Shown: positions 16,446 through 22,989 of the stretch, one piece after another
How positions within the stretch are numbered: position 1 is the first letter of the stretch
Layout: every line of letters begins with the position of its first letter
NCBI GenBank assembly: GCA_015494645.1
Contig: WGAU01000084.1
Coordinates: 1-26,959 of the forward strand
Origin: Aquificota bacterium
GTDB taxonomy: Bacteria; Thermosulfidibacterota; Thermosulfidibacteria; Thermosulfidibacterales; Thermosulfidibacteraceae
DNA: 26,959 nucleotides
Reading direction: 5' to 3'
Translations under genes and position numbers: made by a program
The notes under the pieces: generated by a model
Databases searched by the model: none
Told to the model about the DNA's origin: nothing
Seen by the model: only the letters and a program-made list of their open reading frames with translations

Positions 16446-17493
16446 AGTGTTTTGAAAAGCGATTCCTTACGTTTATTTCTCTTTTTCTAACAGCTTTTGG
16501 GTTTTTCCATATGTAGACGAGCTTCTGTTTCCAGTCTGAAGGATCTTCTGGATCTGCCAAGAAGGAAGTTTTGTTGGATAACACTTCTTTTAAACTCTCA
16601 ATTTTTGATGCAATGATTCCTTTACCATAGCTCATATACTCAAATAGTTTCAAGGGAGATGAAAAATCCAGTTTTGTTCCGTTTATCACCACAGAATATG
16701 TAGTTGGAAGTAGAGCAATGTCTGTGTCTCTTAAGACACTATATATTTCGCGTCTTGGAATATGTTCTTTCAATATTAAGTTTTTGCTACTTTTAGAAAT
16801 GCTTTCAATCTCAGCTCTAAGATCACCTCTATCTCCTACTATGAGAAATTTGATATTGGAGATTACATTTTTTATTTCTTTATGCAAGTTTATTATAGTT
16901 TTAATTCCTTTGTGTTTGTATAGGCTTCCTAAATAAGTGCATACTATGCATTTTTTTCTGCTTGATTTAGACCGGTTATTTATCTTTCTTGCACCGTCGT
17001 GAAGAATTTTAACTTGGTCTTCTCTTAAGTGTAAGCAGTGCAGATGGTGTTTCTTGGAAGTGTGAGTAATTACTATGAGAATATTTGTTGTCTTTCTTAG
17101 AATAAGTCTTAGTAATATAGCCTTTGATTTTAGTGAGTTTGGTATAGGGTCGTGAATCTCTATTGCTATTGGTATATCAAACAATGAAGCTATAAGACAT
17201 CCATGTAGGAATCTCCCGAGTACTAAGTGTGGCTTTTCTACGCTTAAAAACTTGTATATATTTATGCAATAAGATAGCTTCTTAGCCTTTTTTATTATGG
17301 GTAACTCTTTTATTTTAAACTTACTTTCAACATCATAGAAATTCAACGCCTTGTTTTTGTCTAAGTTTTGTTCGGGTACCAGAAGAGTAACTTCGTGTTC
17401 AAGCAAGGATAAAGCATTGCACATTTCCATTATCTGTATAGTATTTGCGGCTTTTGAGGGAATTTTTATGTTAGATATATAAACAATTTTCAC
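16375..17493 (-). CDS. GT4-family glycosyltransferase, AT-rich, coupled to rtcB
   Basis: This is a 372-residue glycosyltransferase with two Rossmann-like halves (GT-B fold), probably building a cell-surface glycan. The N-terminal half starts MKIVYISNIKIPSKAANTIQ. The C-terminal half has TYLGSLYKHKGI, FLIVGDRG and the nucleotide-sugar segment SSPLKLFEYMSYGKGIIAS (about 298-316), ending with the FTWVKRANQLL helix usual for GT4. GTG at 17493 overlaps the rtcB stop as GTGA. Base composition is far lower in G+C than its neighbours (I count about 20% in 16861-16920, against about 53% in 11161-11220), and Lys/Ile/Asn/Ser are frequent, suggesting transfer. Its tail overlaps mqnD by 71 bases. The sugar and acceptor are unknown. 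Confidence 0.85.
   Translation of the reverse strand: MKIVYISNIKIPSKAANTIQIMEMCNALSLLEHEVTLLVPEQNLDKNKALNFYDVESKFKIKELPIIKKAKKLSYCINIYKFLSVEKPHLVLGRFLHGCLIASLFDIPIAIEIHDPIPNSLKSKAILLRLILRKTTNILIVITHTSKKHHLHCLHLREDQVKILHDGARKINNRSKSSRKKCIVCTYLGSLYKHKGIKTIINLHKEIKNVISNIKFLIVGDRGDLRAEIESISKSSKNLILKEHIPRREIYSVLRDTDIALLPTTYSVVINGTKLDFSSPLKLFEYMSYGKGIIASKIESLKEVLSNKTSFLADPEDPSDWKQKLVYIWKNPKAVRKREINVRNRFSKHFTWVKRANQLLALLCRQGEECNC
16411..16433. repeat. Inverted repeat inside the mqnD/glycosyltransferase overlap
   Basis: AGCGAGCAA and TTGCTCGTT can pair over nine positions, one of them G-U, around a five-base loop. The hairpin lies in the shared 3' coding ends, before both stop codons, so it is not a standard terminator for either gene. 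It may pause or separate converging polymerases, or be chance. Confidence 0.35.
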
Positions 17494-18938
17494 CCCTTAA
17501 CTACTCCGAGAGGTCTCATGCGAGCTACAAGCTTTGCTATACCTGCCTTATGGACAACATCCACCACTTCGGAAACATCCTTGTAAGCTTCGGGAATTTC
17601 TTCATACAAGGTTCTTTTACTTGAGGATCTTACCACAATGCCTTTTTTCCCCATTTCTGAGGCAATGTCTTTTCCTTTGGCCAGTTTTTTTGCCTGATTT
17701 CGGCTTAAAACCCTCCCCGCTCCATGGCAAGTGCTACCAAAGGTTTCTTCCATGGCTTTTTCCGTTCCACATAGAACGAAGGATGCCCTTCCCATGTCTC
17801 CCGGGATGATTACAGGCTGTCCTGTTCTTCTGTATTTTTCCGGTAGTTCTGGATGTCCTGGTGGAAAGGCTCTTGTGGCTCCTTTTCTATGTACAGCTAA
17901 TAGGACTTCTTTTCCGTTGATCTTGTGGTTTTCCAATTTCACTATATTATGAGCCACGTCGTAAACGGTGTATATGCCCAATGAGGAGAAGCTCTTGCCA
18001 AAAACTTTTTCGAAAGCTCTCCTTACCAGGTAGGAGATGATCTGTCTGTTTGCCCATGCGTAATTGGCGCCACAGGCCATGGCTGCAAGGTAGTCTTGTC
18101 CTTCCTTAGAGTTGTAAGGGGCACAGGCTAACTGTCTGTCTGGTAGCTTTATACCGTATTTTTTGACTGCGGCTTCCATAACCTTTAGATAATCTGTGCA
18201 TATTTGGTGTCCAAAGCCTCTGGATCCGGTATGTATCATTATGGTTATCTGTCCTTTGAATAGCCCCAAGCCTTCGGCAAGTTTGGCATTATAGATTTGA
18301 TCTACAACCTGTATTTCCAAGAAGTGGTTGCCTGATCCCAAGGTTCCCAGCTGGTCTCTTCCTCTCTCAAAGGCCTTTTTGCTAACCATATCTGGATCTG
18401 CCCATGGTATGTATCCTTTTGATTCTGTGCATTCTAAATCTTCTTCTATTCCGTAGCCTTCTTCAACGGCCCAAACGGCTCCTTTTCTGCATGCTCTGGT
18501 AAAGTCTTGTTTGCTCAGGGATATATCTCCTTCTGAGCCCACGCCAGAAGGAACAGTATGGAAAATGGCTTCTGTTAGATCTTCTATAAGATTTCTGACA
18601 TCCTCGTATTCAAGGTCTGTTCTTAAAAGCCTTACTCCGCAGTTTATATCAAAGCCCACTCCCCCTGGAGTTATCACTCCATCCTTGTTGACGTCAGTAG
18701 CAACTACCCCTCCTATAGGAAGGCCGTAGCCGTAGTGTATATCTGGCATTGCTAAGGATGCTTTTACTATGCCAGGGAGAAAGGCGGCGTTTGCCACCTG
18801 TTCGTGGGCTCCATCTTCAGTTATTTTGGAGAGCATCTTTTCCTTGGCGTAAATTATGCCCGGCACTCTCATACCTGATTTGTAGCTTTTGGGAATTCTC
18901 CATCTATACTCGTCTATCTTTTCAAAGATCTTTCCCAT
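17490..18938 (-). CDS. rtcB: RtcB, tRNA-splicing / RNA repair ligase
   Basis: RtcB joins RNA ends with 2',3'-cyclic phosphate or 3'-phosphate to a 5'-OH end, using GTP and Mn2+. The 482-residue protein keeps all metal and guanylation residues: Asp97 and Cys100 (GFDINCGVR), His205 (GSGNHFLEIQ), His236 (MIHTGSRGFGHQ), His330 (YDVAHN) and His405 (STCHGAGRV), the last being the expected GMP-bearing residue. No intein interrupts it. GAGGTGA precedes the ATG. Archease lies nine bases upstream and would activate it. The stop overlaps the glycosyltransferase start. The natural substrate is unclear; repair of cleaved tRNA or other RNA is likely, since no intron-bearing tRNA is seen here. Confidence 0.96.
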   Translation of the reverse strand: MGKIFEKIDEYRWRIPKSYKSGMRVPGIIYAKEKMLSKITEDGAHEQVANAAFLPGIVKASLAMPDIHYGYGLPIGGVVATDVNKDGVITPGGVGFDINCGVRLLRTDLEYEDVRNLIEDLTEAIFHTVPSGVGSEGDISLSKQDFTRACRKGAVWAVEEGYGIEEDLECTESKGYIPWADPDMVSKKAFERGRDQLGTLGSGNHFLEIQVVDQIYNAKLAEGLGLFKGQITIMIHTGSRGFGHQICTDYLKVMEAAVKKYGIKLPDRQLACAPYNSKEGQDYLAAMACGANYAWANRQIISYLVRRAFEKVFGKSFSSLGIYTVYDVAHNIVKLENHKINGKEVLLAVHRKGATRAFPPGHPELPEKYRRTGQPVIIPGDMGRASFVLCGTEKAMEETFGSTCHGAGRVLSRNQAKKLAKGKDIASEMGKKGIVVRSSSKRTLYEEIPEAYKDVSEVVDVVHKAGIAKLVARMRPLGVVKG

Positions 18939-18947
18939 GGTTTCACC

Positions 18948-19361
18948 TCACACGTCAAAAACAATGTAGGTTCTATAGAGTCCATTTTCTTTTTTTATTT
19001 CTATGTTGTGGTATGTGGCGGCTTTGATTTCCGTTAGGATTTCGTGTTTTGAGGGGCTGTACTTTTCCCCTTTTAGGGTGAAGGCAACCTTGTGAGCTGA
19101 GAGCTTTTCCACCTTTATGTTCCTAAAGAGCATCTTTTTAACCTCGTGCAGGTAAATGATATCGTTCAGCATGGAAACCAACAGGTCTTCTGTGTCGCTG
19201 CCTTCGGTTTCCCATACGATTTCTTCTTTTTCGCCTACCTTTGAGGTATCGTACATTAAGGAGAATAATCCTCTTGCGGCTTCTTCAAACAACTCTTCCA
19301 AACTGCTCGCCCATACCTCAAGTCCTATATCTGCTGTAGTATCTTTGGATCTGAATCCCAT
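18948..19361 (-). CDS. Archease, RtcB activator
   Basis: Archease is a small partner that speeds RtcB guanylation and turnover. I start the 137-residue protein at the ATG of MGFRSKDTTADIGLEVW, where family similarity begins. An ATG 57 bases upstream (19418) would add a hydrophobic tail of about 19 residues lacking family similarity and would run into the promoter region. The motif usually reads HTADI; here it is TTADI, so the first His is Thr while the Asp is kept. LLVSMLNDIIYLHEV and TEIKAATYHNIEI match the rest of the family. Nine bases separate it from rtcB. A candidate promoter lies immediately upstream. Confidence 0.87.
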   Translation of the reverse strand: MGFRSKDTTADIGLEVWASSLEELFEEAARGLFSLMYDTSKVGEKEEIVWETEGSDTEDLLVSMLNDIIYLHEVKKMLFRNIKVEKLSAHKVAFTLKGEKYSPSKHEILTEIKAATYHNIEIKKENGLYRTYIVFDV

Positions 19362-19371
19362 GGCTCTTTTA

Positions 19372-19399
19372 AATATAGTGTTGAAAAGAGCGCTTGCAA
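19372..19399 (-). promoter_or_regulatory. Candidate promoter for archease-rtcB-glycosyltransferase
   Basis: On the minus strand, TTGCAA (19399-19394) and TATATT (19377-19372) are separated by 16 bases, a fair sigma-70-like pair. Transcription would begin only a few bases before the archease ATG at 19361, giving a very short leader. It lies in the 55-base gap to the divergent VKOR gene. Confidence 0.35.
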
Positions 19400-19416
19400 A
19401 TATTAATCTATGCGCC

Positions 19417-20370
19417 ATGAGAATCTTTAGATGGCTTCTTGTGCTGATAGGTTTATCTGTTTTGGCTTTGGATATATATATGTCCCAAAAGGGGAGTCAT
19501 ATATGCCCTTATGAAGGATGTAGAATTGTTGCCAAAACTCCTTTTGCTTCTCTTTTAGGCTATCCTTTGACCTACTGGGGGGTTGTCTTTTTCGGAATTG
19601 CTTTTGTTTTGTCTTTTTCGGATGTCCTGTTATTTTTTTGGACTTCAATAGGCTTGGGCTTTTCTCTGTATATGGTGTTTTTGCAGGTGTTTGTAATAGG
19701 TAAACTCTGTCAGTTGTGTCTGCTTGTGGAGATTTTGGTTCTCTTGCTGTTTATCACCTCTTTTAGGTTTAGCAGGGTAGCTTATGCACTGTTTCTTCTT
19801 TTGGTTGGTTTTTTGACTACCCATGCTATGTACACATTCCCTCCGGATTACACAGATCCAGCTCTTGTTAGAGCTGCTACTTGGGAAGGAAAAGGTGCCT
19901 ATACTGTTAAGTTCTTTTTTGATCCCCAGTGTCCTGCATGTGAGAAGGCCTTTGAGGTGATGAAGAGTTATAGAAGTGACTTTGCTTCAGTTGAGTTTAG
20001 AAGCGTTGCCATTCACAAGGGGTCTTTTGAAAAGGCATTGGGTTTTTATCTACTATGTGAAAGAGGAGAAGATCCTTGGATGGCTTTTGAAAAAATACAT
20101 TCTGGCAGTTCTGTTCCCTTTGTTGCTGGTGGAGCGCTTGCCGTTAAGGTGAGATCTCTTGTGGATAGCAACCTCCATGTGCTTTTGGGAATTGGTATAG
20201 ATGCTGTGCCCGTTATAATGGTTGAGAAGGGTGAGAATAGAAGAGTTTTTGTTGGCTATAAAGAGCTTGAGAACTTCCTTGCGAAAAATGGGGGAGAGGA
20301 ACCCCCTCCACTTATGATGTTCCATCCTATGACGGAGGGGGTTTGCACGCCTAAGAAGGAGTGTAACTAA
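19417..20370 (+). CDS. VKOR-thioredoxin fusion, disulfide-forming membrane protein
   Basis: Bacterial VKOR homologues re-oxidise a thiol-disulfide partner and pass electrons to a quinone, doing the work of DsbB. This 317-residue protein has an N-terminal four- to five-helix VKOR domain (about 5-140) with the loop pair Cys30 and Cys35 and the active-site CQLC (Cys98, Cys101). A periplasmic thioredoxin/DsbA-like domain follows (about 160-290) with CPAC at 172-175. The frame is open further upstream to 19156, but those residues are antisense to archease and lack membrane character; ATG 19417 starts exactly at the first helix. The quinone is probably the menaquinone made by the mqn pathway. The 3' end overlaps the zinc-ribbon gene by four bases, tail to tail. 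Confidence 0.9.
   Translation: MRIFRWLLVLIGLSVLALDIYMSQKGSHICPYEGCRIVAKTPFASLLGYPLTYWGVVFFGIAFVLSFSDVLLFFWTSIGLGFSLYMVFLQVFVIGKLCQLCLLVEILVLLLFITSFRFSRVAYALFLLLVGFLTTHAMYTFPPDYTDPALVRAATWEGKGAYTVKFFFDPQCPACEKAFEVMKSYRSDFASVEFRSVAIHKGSFEKALGFYLLCERGEDPWMAFEKIHSGSSVPFVAGGALAVKVRSLVDSNLHVLLGIGIDAVPVIMVEKGENRRVFVGYKELENFLAKNGGEEPPPLMMFHPMTEGVCTPKKECN
20300..20343. repeat. Perfect 10-bp inverted repeat, possible terminator
   Basis: AACCCCCTCC at 20300-20309 and GGAGGGGGTT at 20334-20343 pair perfectly around a 24-base loop. It lies in the last codons of the VKOR gene and 24 bases past the stop of the opposite-strand zinc-ribbon gene. On the minus strand a T run (TTTTT) follows about 12 bases later, so it could end the helicase/zinc-ribbon transcript. 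The long loop and spaced T run make it a non-classical terminator. Confidence 0.4.
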
Positions 20371-20591
20371 GGCTCTTCCTCAACGAGGTTTATGGCCTTA
20401 CACGAGGGACAAGACATCTGCTCAATTCTTACGTAAAAGTGGGCCTTGGGATGCTTCTGAAGCACTCTACCACACTTCCAACACCTTTCTTCAACCCACT
20501 CCTTGCCGTCGGCGGTGATGACCTTAACCTTGTAGGAGCTTTGCACTTTGGGGCGCCTACCCCTTCTGGTTGCTACAGCTGCTCTGGCCAT
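20367..20591 (-). CDS. Small zinc-ribbon protein, Com-like
   Basis: This 74-residue protein has a basic N-terminus (MARAAVATRRGRRPKVQ) and a four-cysteine zinc ribbon: Cys37/Cys40 (CWKC) and Cys61/Cys64 (CPSC), ending in an acidic tail. The spacing, with an IEQMSCPSCKAINLV segment, resembles the Com-type zinc finger known from Mu-like phage translational regulators. I see no phage genes nearby, and the resemblance is short. The gene starts 19 bases after the helicase stop, with a strong AAGGGGGG ribosome site, so the two are very likely one transcript. A nucleic-acid-binding helper for the helicase is a reasonable inference, not a known function. Confidence 0.75.
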   Translation of the reverse strand: MARAAVATRRGRRPKVQSSYKVKVITADGKEWVEERCWKCGRVLQKHPKAHFYVRIEQMSCPSCKAINLVEEEP

Positions 20592-20610
20592 TTGTTTTCA
20601 CCCCCCTTTT

Positions 20611-22905
20611 TCAAGGTGAAAATTCTCGGAGTATGGGCTTTTCCATACTCCGGTAGGTCTCTTTGATGCTTTCATACGCAGGCATGTCTTTAAATCCTGG
20701 AACTTCTGCGTAAACCCTTTTTAGCTGGCGGCAGAGATCCAGTCCTTGCCTTAAGCATGAAATGATATCTCCTTCATACATTCCTGTCTTCTTTACAATG
20801 GTTGCGAGATCTTCCCCTTCTATCCACAAGAAAGCTGCATCGGCGTAGGCCCAGTTGATCAAACAAGATACTGAATGTCCTAAATATCGTTCTTCTGTTT
20901 CTCTTATAAAGTCTGCCAGCTCTTCAATTTCTTTCCGAATCCTTTTATCAAGGAGCCTGCTCTTTGTGCCCTTCATCTTGTCTGGTTCTCTACCTATGCA
21001 TGTGAGCACCGCTCCTATCACAGCTGGGTCAAGTTTGTCAAAGAATCCTTCCAGAATAAGTTCTGTCACTAAGAGTTCTTCAATATGTAGCCTTTTAACT
21101 ATTTCGGATCCAAATTTTAAATTTAGCTTTTCGTCACAGTGGCCAAGCTCCGTGAGCACCTTACATTTTCCTTCAAATTCTTGAACCAAATAGCTATCAA
21201 GGAACTTCAGTTTCCTTTCTATCTGGTTTATTTTTTTTGTGTAATACTTCCTCTTTCTCTCAGTGGCCCTACACTGAATCCTATGTACGCAGAACTCGCA
21301 GTTTTCCAGCCTCAAAGATTTCAAGGAGTATTCCGACCTGATGATTTCTTCAATGGCAGCCTGCTTTTTCTCGAGTAGTCTTTTCCTTTTGCGCTTGGAT
21401 AACCCCTCGTCTGCTAAAGCTTCGTCAATGGAGGCGATGATTTTTTTGTCTCTTTCAATTATAGACTCTAACTCGTGCCTTCTGGCATCCATAAACTCTT
21501 CTTTGTAATCGCAGGTGAAGGTGGGGAGCTCGGATAGCTTTTCCTTGTACTTTGAAAGCTCTTTCTTTAAGTGTTCTTTTTCTCCTTCGTGCTGGAAAGA
21601 CCACAGAGAAGAATTCAAGAATTGTAGTATCCTCTCGTAAGTTTCCCGTGCCAGTAAATTAACGATAGAGTTGTAGGAGAGTCTAAAAGCGCTCTCTACA
21701 GGCTCTAAGTATTTCTCATCGTAAAGGGGAATCTCTTCCTGGTCCTTGGGATCAAATCTCACAATAACAAAACCTTCCTTGTCTATGCCCCTCCTACCAG
21801 CCCTTCCGGCCTTCTGAAAGAATTCTATATTTTTAAGTGGCCTGAAGGTTGTGCCGTCAAATTTTATCACGGAGTCAAAGCATACGGTCCTTGCTGGCAT
21901 ATTAACGCCCAAGGCAAATGTAGAAGTGCAATAGACCACCTTCAATAATCTCTTTTCAAACAGCACTTCTACTAGTCTCTTAGCGTGGGGAACAAGACCA
22001 GCGTGGTGGTAGCCTATACCTTTGGTTAATAAAGGTTTTATCTTCTCAATAAAAGGAACGGCATCCTCTGGTACGTGGTTTATATATGAGTTGATGAGAT
22101 TTCTGATTTCCTTTTTCTCGCTGTTGTTGGAGAAGTTCTTGTAAGCTGCCAATTCTTTGGCGAAGGCTTCAACCTTTCTGCGGTTGAACAGAAAGTAAAG
22201 TGCTGGTAAAAGTCCCTTCTCTTCCAGCTCTGCTATTATCTCTGTGTGTGTAACTGCTTTGAACAACTTTTTCCGCGATTTCCTATTTTCAACTATGCGC
22301 CTAACCTTTTTTAAAGGGCTTATTCCGGTTTCCTTTATTATACCAAACATTTTGAGGGGAACCGCTCTCTTGTTATGATTGATAACCACGGTTTCCCTGC
22401 CTTTTATCACCTCTATCCACATGGCCAGTTCTTCAGCGTTGGGTACTGTGGCGGAAAGCCCCAAGATGATGGTATCTGGAGGAAGCAAAACTATGCTTTC
22501 TTCCCAGGCAGATCCTCTCTGTTCGTCGGAGATATAATGGATCTCGTCAAACACAACCATCTTGGGCATAGGGCACAGTGTATCTTCCTGTAACATGTTC
22601 CTCAGCACTTCTGTGGTCATCACAAGCATGGGAGCGGTTTCGTTTATCACCTCATCCCCGGTGATTAGACCTACTTTATCCTCTCCGAGAAGCTTTCCGA
22701 AGTCCCTGAATTTTTGATTGCATAGTGCCTTGAGGGGACCTGTGTATATTATCCTTGCTCCTTGGTCTATCCACTCGGTTATTACGTGGTCAATAATGGC
22801 AGTTTTGCCTGTACCTGTAGGAGCGGAAACGATTACATTGCGGCCGCTTTTGAGTTCCTTTATAGCTTCCTTCTGAAATTTGTCTAATTTTTCAAATGGT
22901 ATCAT
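20611..22905 (-). CDS. Ski2/Mtr4-like DExH RNA helicase with DSHCT domain
   Basis: This 764-residue superfamily 2 helicase resembles eukaryotic Ski2/Mtr4 and actinobacterial HelY, which unwind or remodel RNA for decay and processing. Motifs: I APTGTGKT (28-35), II DEIH (120-123), III SAT (151-153), and VI QKAGRAGRRG (364-373). A coiled, charged insertion spans about 440-570 with CEFCVHRIQC (Cys536, Cys539, Cys545). A DSHCT-like helical domain follows, about 600-764. I choose ATG 22905 over TTG 22944: AAGGA sits seven bases before the ATG, the TTG has no ribosome site, and a promoter -10 lies right against the TTG. The zinc-ribbon gene follows after 19 bases. The RNA substrate is unknown. Confidence 0.9.
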   Translation of the reverse strand: MIPFEKLDKFQKEAIKELKSGRNVIVSAPTGTGKTAIIDHVITEWIDQGARIIYTGPLKALCNQKFRDFGKLLGEDKVGLITGDEVINETAPMLVMTTEVLRNMLQEDTLCPMPKMVVFDEIHYISDEQRGSAWEESIVLLPPDTIILGLSATVPNAEELAMWIEVIKGRETVVINHNKRAVPLKMFGIIKETGISPLKKVRRIVENRKSRKKLFKAVTHTEIIAELEEKGLLPALYFLFNRRKVEAFAKELAAYKNFSNNSEKKEIRNLINSYINHVPEDAVPFIEKIKPLLTKGIGYHHAGLVPHAKRLVEVLFEKRLLKVVYCTSTFALGVNMPARTVCFDSVIKFDGTTFRPLKNIEFFQKAGRAGRRGIDKEGFVIVRFDPKDQEEIPLYDEKYLEPVESAFRLSYNSIVNLLARETYERILQFLNSSLWSFQHEGEKEHLKKELSKYKEKLSELPTFTCDYKEEFMDARRHELESIIERDKKIIASIDEALADEGLSKRKRKRLLEKKQAAIEEIIRSEYSLKSLRLENCEFCVHRIQCRATERKRKYYTKKINQIERKLKFLDSYLVQEFEGKCKVLTELGHCDEKLNLKFGSEIVKRLHIEELLVTELILEGFFDKLDPAVIGAVLTCIGREPDKMKGTKSRLLDKRIRKEIEELADFIRETEERYLGHSVSCLINWAYADAAFLWIEGEDLATIVKKTGMYEGDIISCLRQGLDLCRQLKRVYAEVPGFKDMPAYESIKETYRSMEKPILREFSP

Positions 22906-22912
22906 GTCTGGT

Positions 22913-22917
22913 TCCTT
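22913..22917 (-). promoter_or_regulatory. Ribosome binding site deciding the helicase start
   Basis: AAGGA on the minus strand sits seven bases before ATG 22905. No such site precedes the TTG at 22944, so the longer reading is unlikely. Confidence 0.6.
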
Positions 22918-22944
22918 AACATCTCCCTGAAAAAGTTTTTTCAA

Positions 22945-22972
22945 AATATAGGGTTGAGCACAAAAAAATCAA
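22945..22972 (-). promoter_or_regulatory. Candidate promoter for helicase and zinc-ribbon gene
   Basis: On the minus strand TTGATT (22972-22967) and TATATT (22950-22945) are 16 bases apart. The predicted start near 22938 leaves a leader of about 33 bases before ATG 22905. It overlaps the polX promoter on the other strand. Confidence 0.45.
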
Positions 22973-22982
22973 GTAGTATCAT
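22954..22982 (+). promoter_or_regulatory. Candidate promoter for polX
   Basis: TTGAGC (22954-22959) and TATCAT (22977-22982) are 17 bases apart. The expected start, about seven bases after the -10, falls at the polX ATG (22990), so the message may be nearly leaderless. In keeping with this, no ribosome binding site is seen before the ATG. Confidence 0.45.
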
Positions 22983-22989
22983 ACGAAAC

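Noticed and set aside
17490..18938. Possible intein or insertion in rtcB
   Set aside because: The protein is 482 residues with evenly spaced motifs matching standard RtcB, leaving no room for an intein.
19156..19416. N-terminal extension of the VKOR frame by 87 residues
   Set aside because: It lies antisense to archease, is Ser-rich, and comes before the natural first membrane helix; ATG 19417 fits the family start.
20367..20591. Prophage remnant suggested by the Com-like zinc ribbon
   Set aside because: No other phage gene, integrase or repeat is nearby, and the gene is firmly in the helicase operon.
22906..22944. Longer helicase start at TTG 22944
   Set aside because: No ribosome site precedes it and the candidate -10 touches it, so a transcript would begin downstream of this codon.
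22954..22989. Longer polX start
   Set aside because: The extra 12 residues are not part of the family N-terminus and cover the promoter-like sequence.
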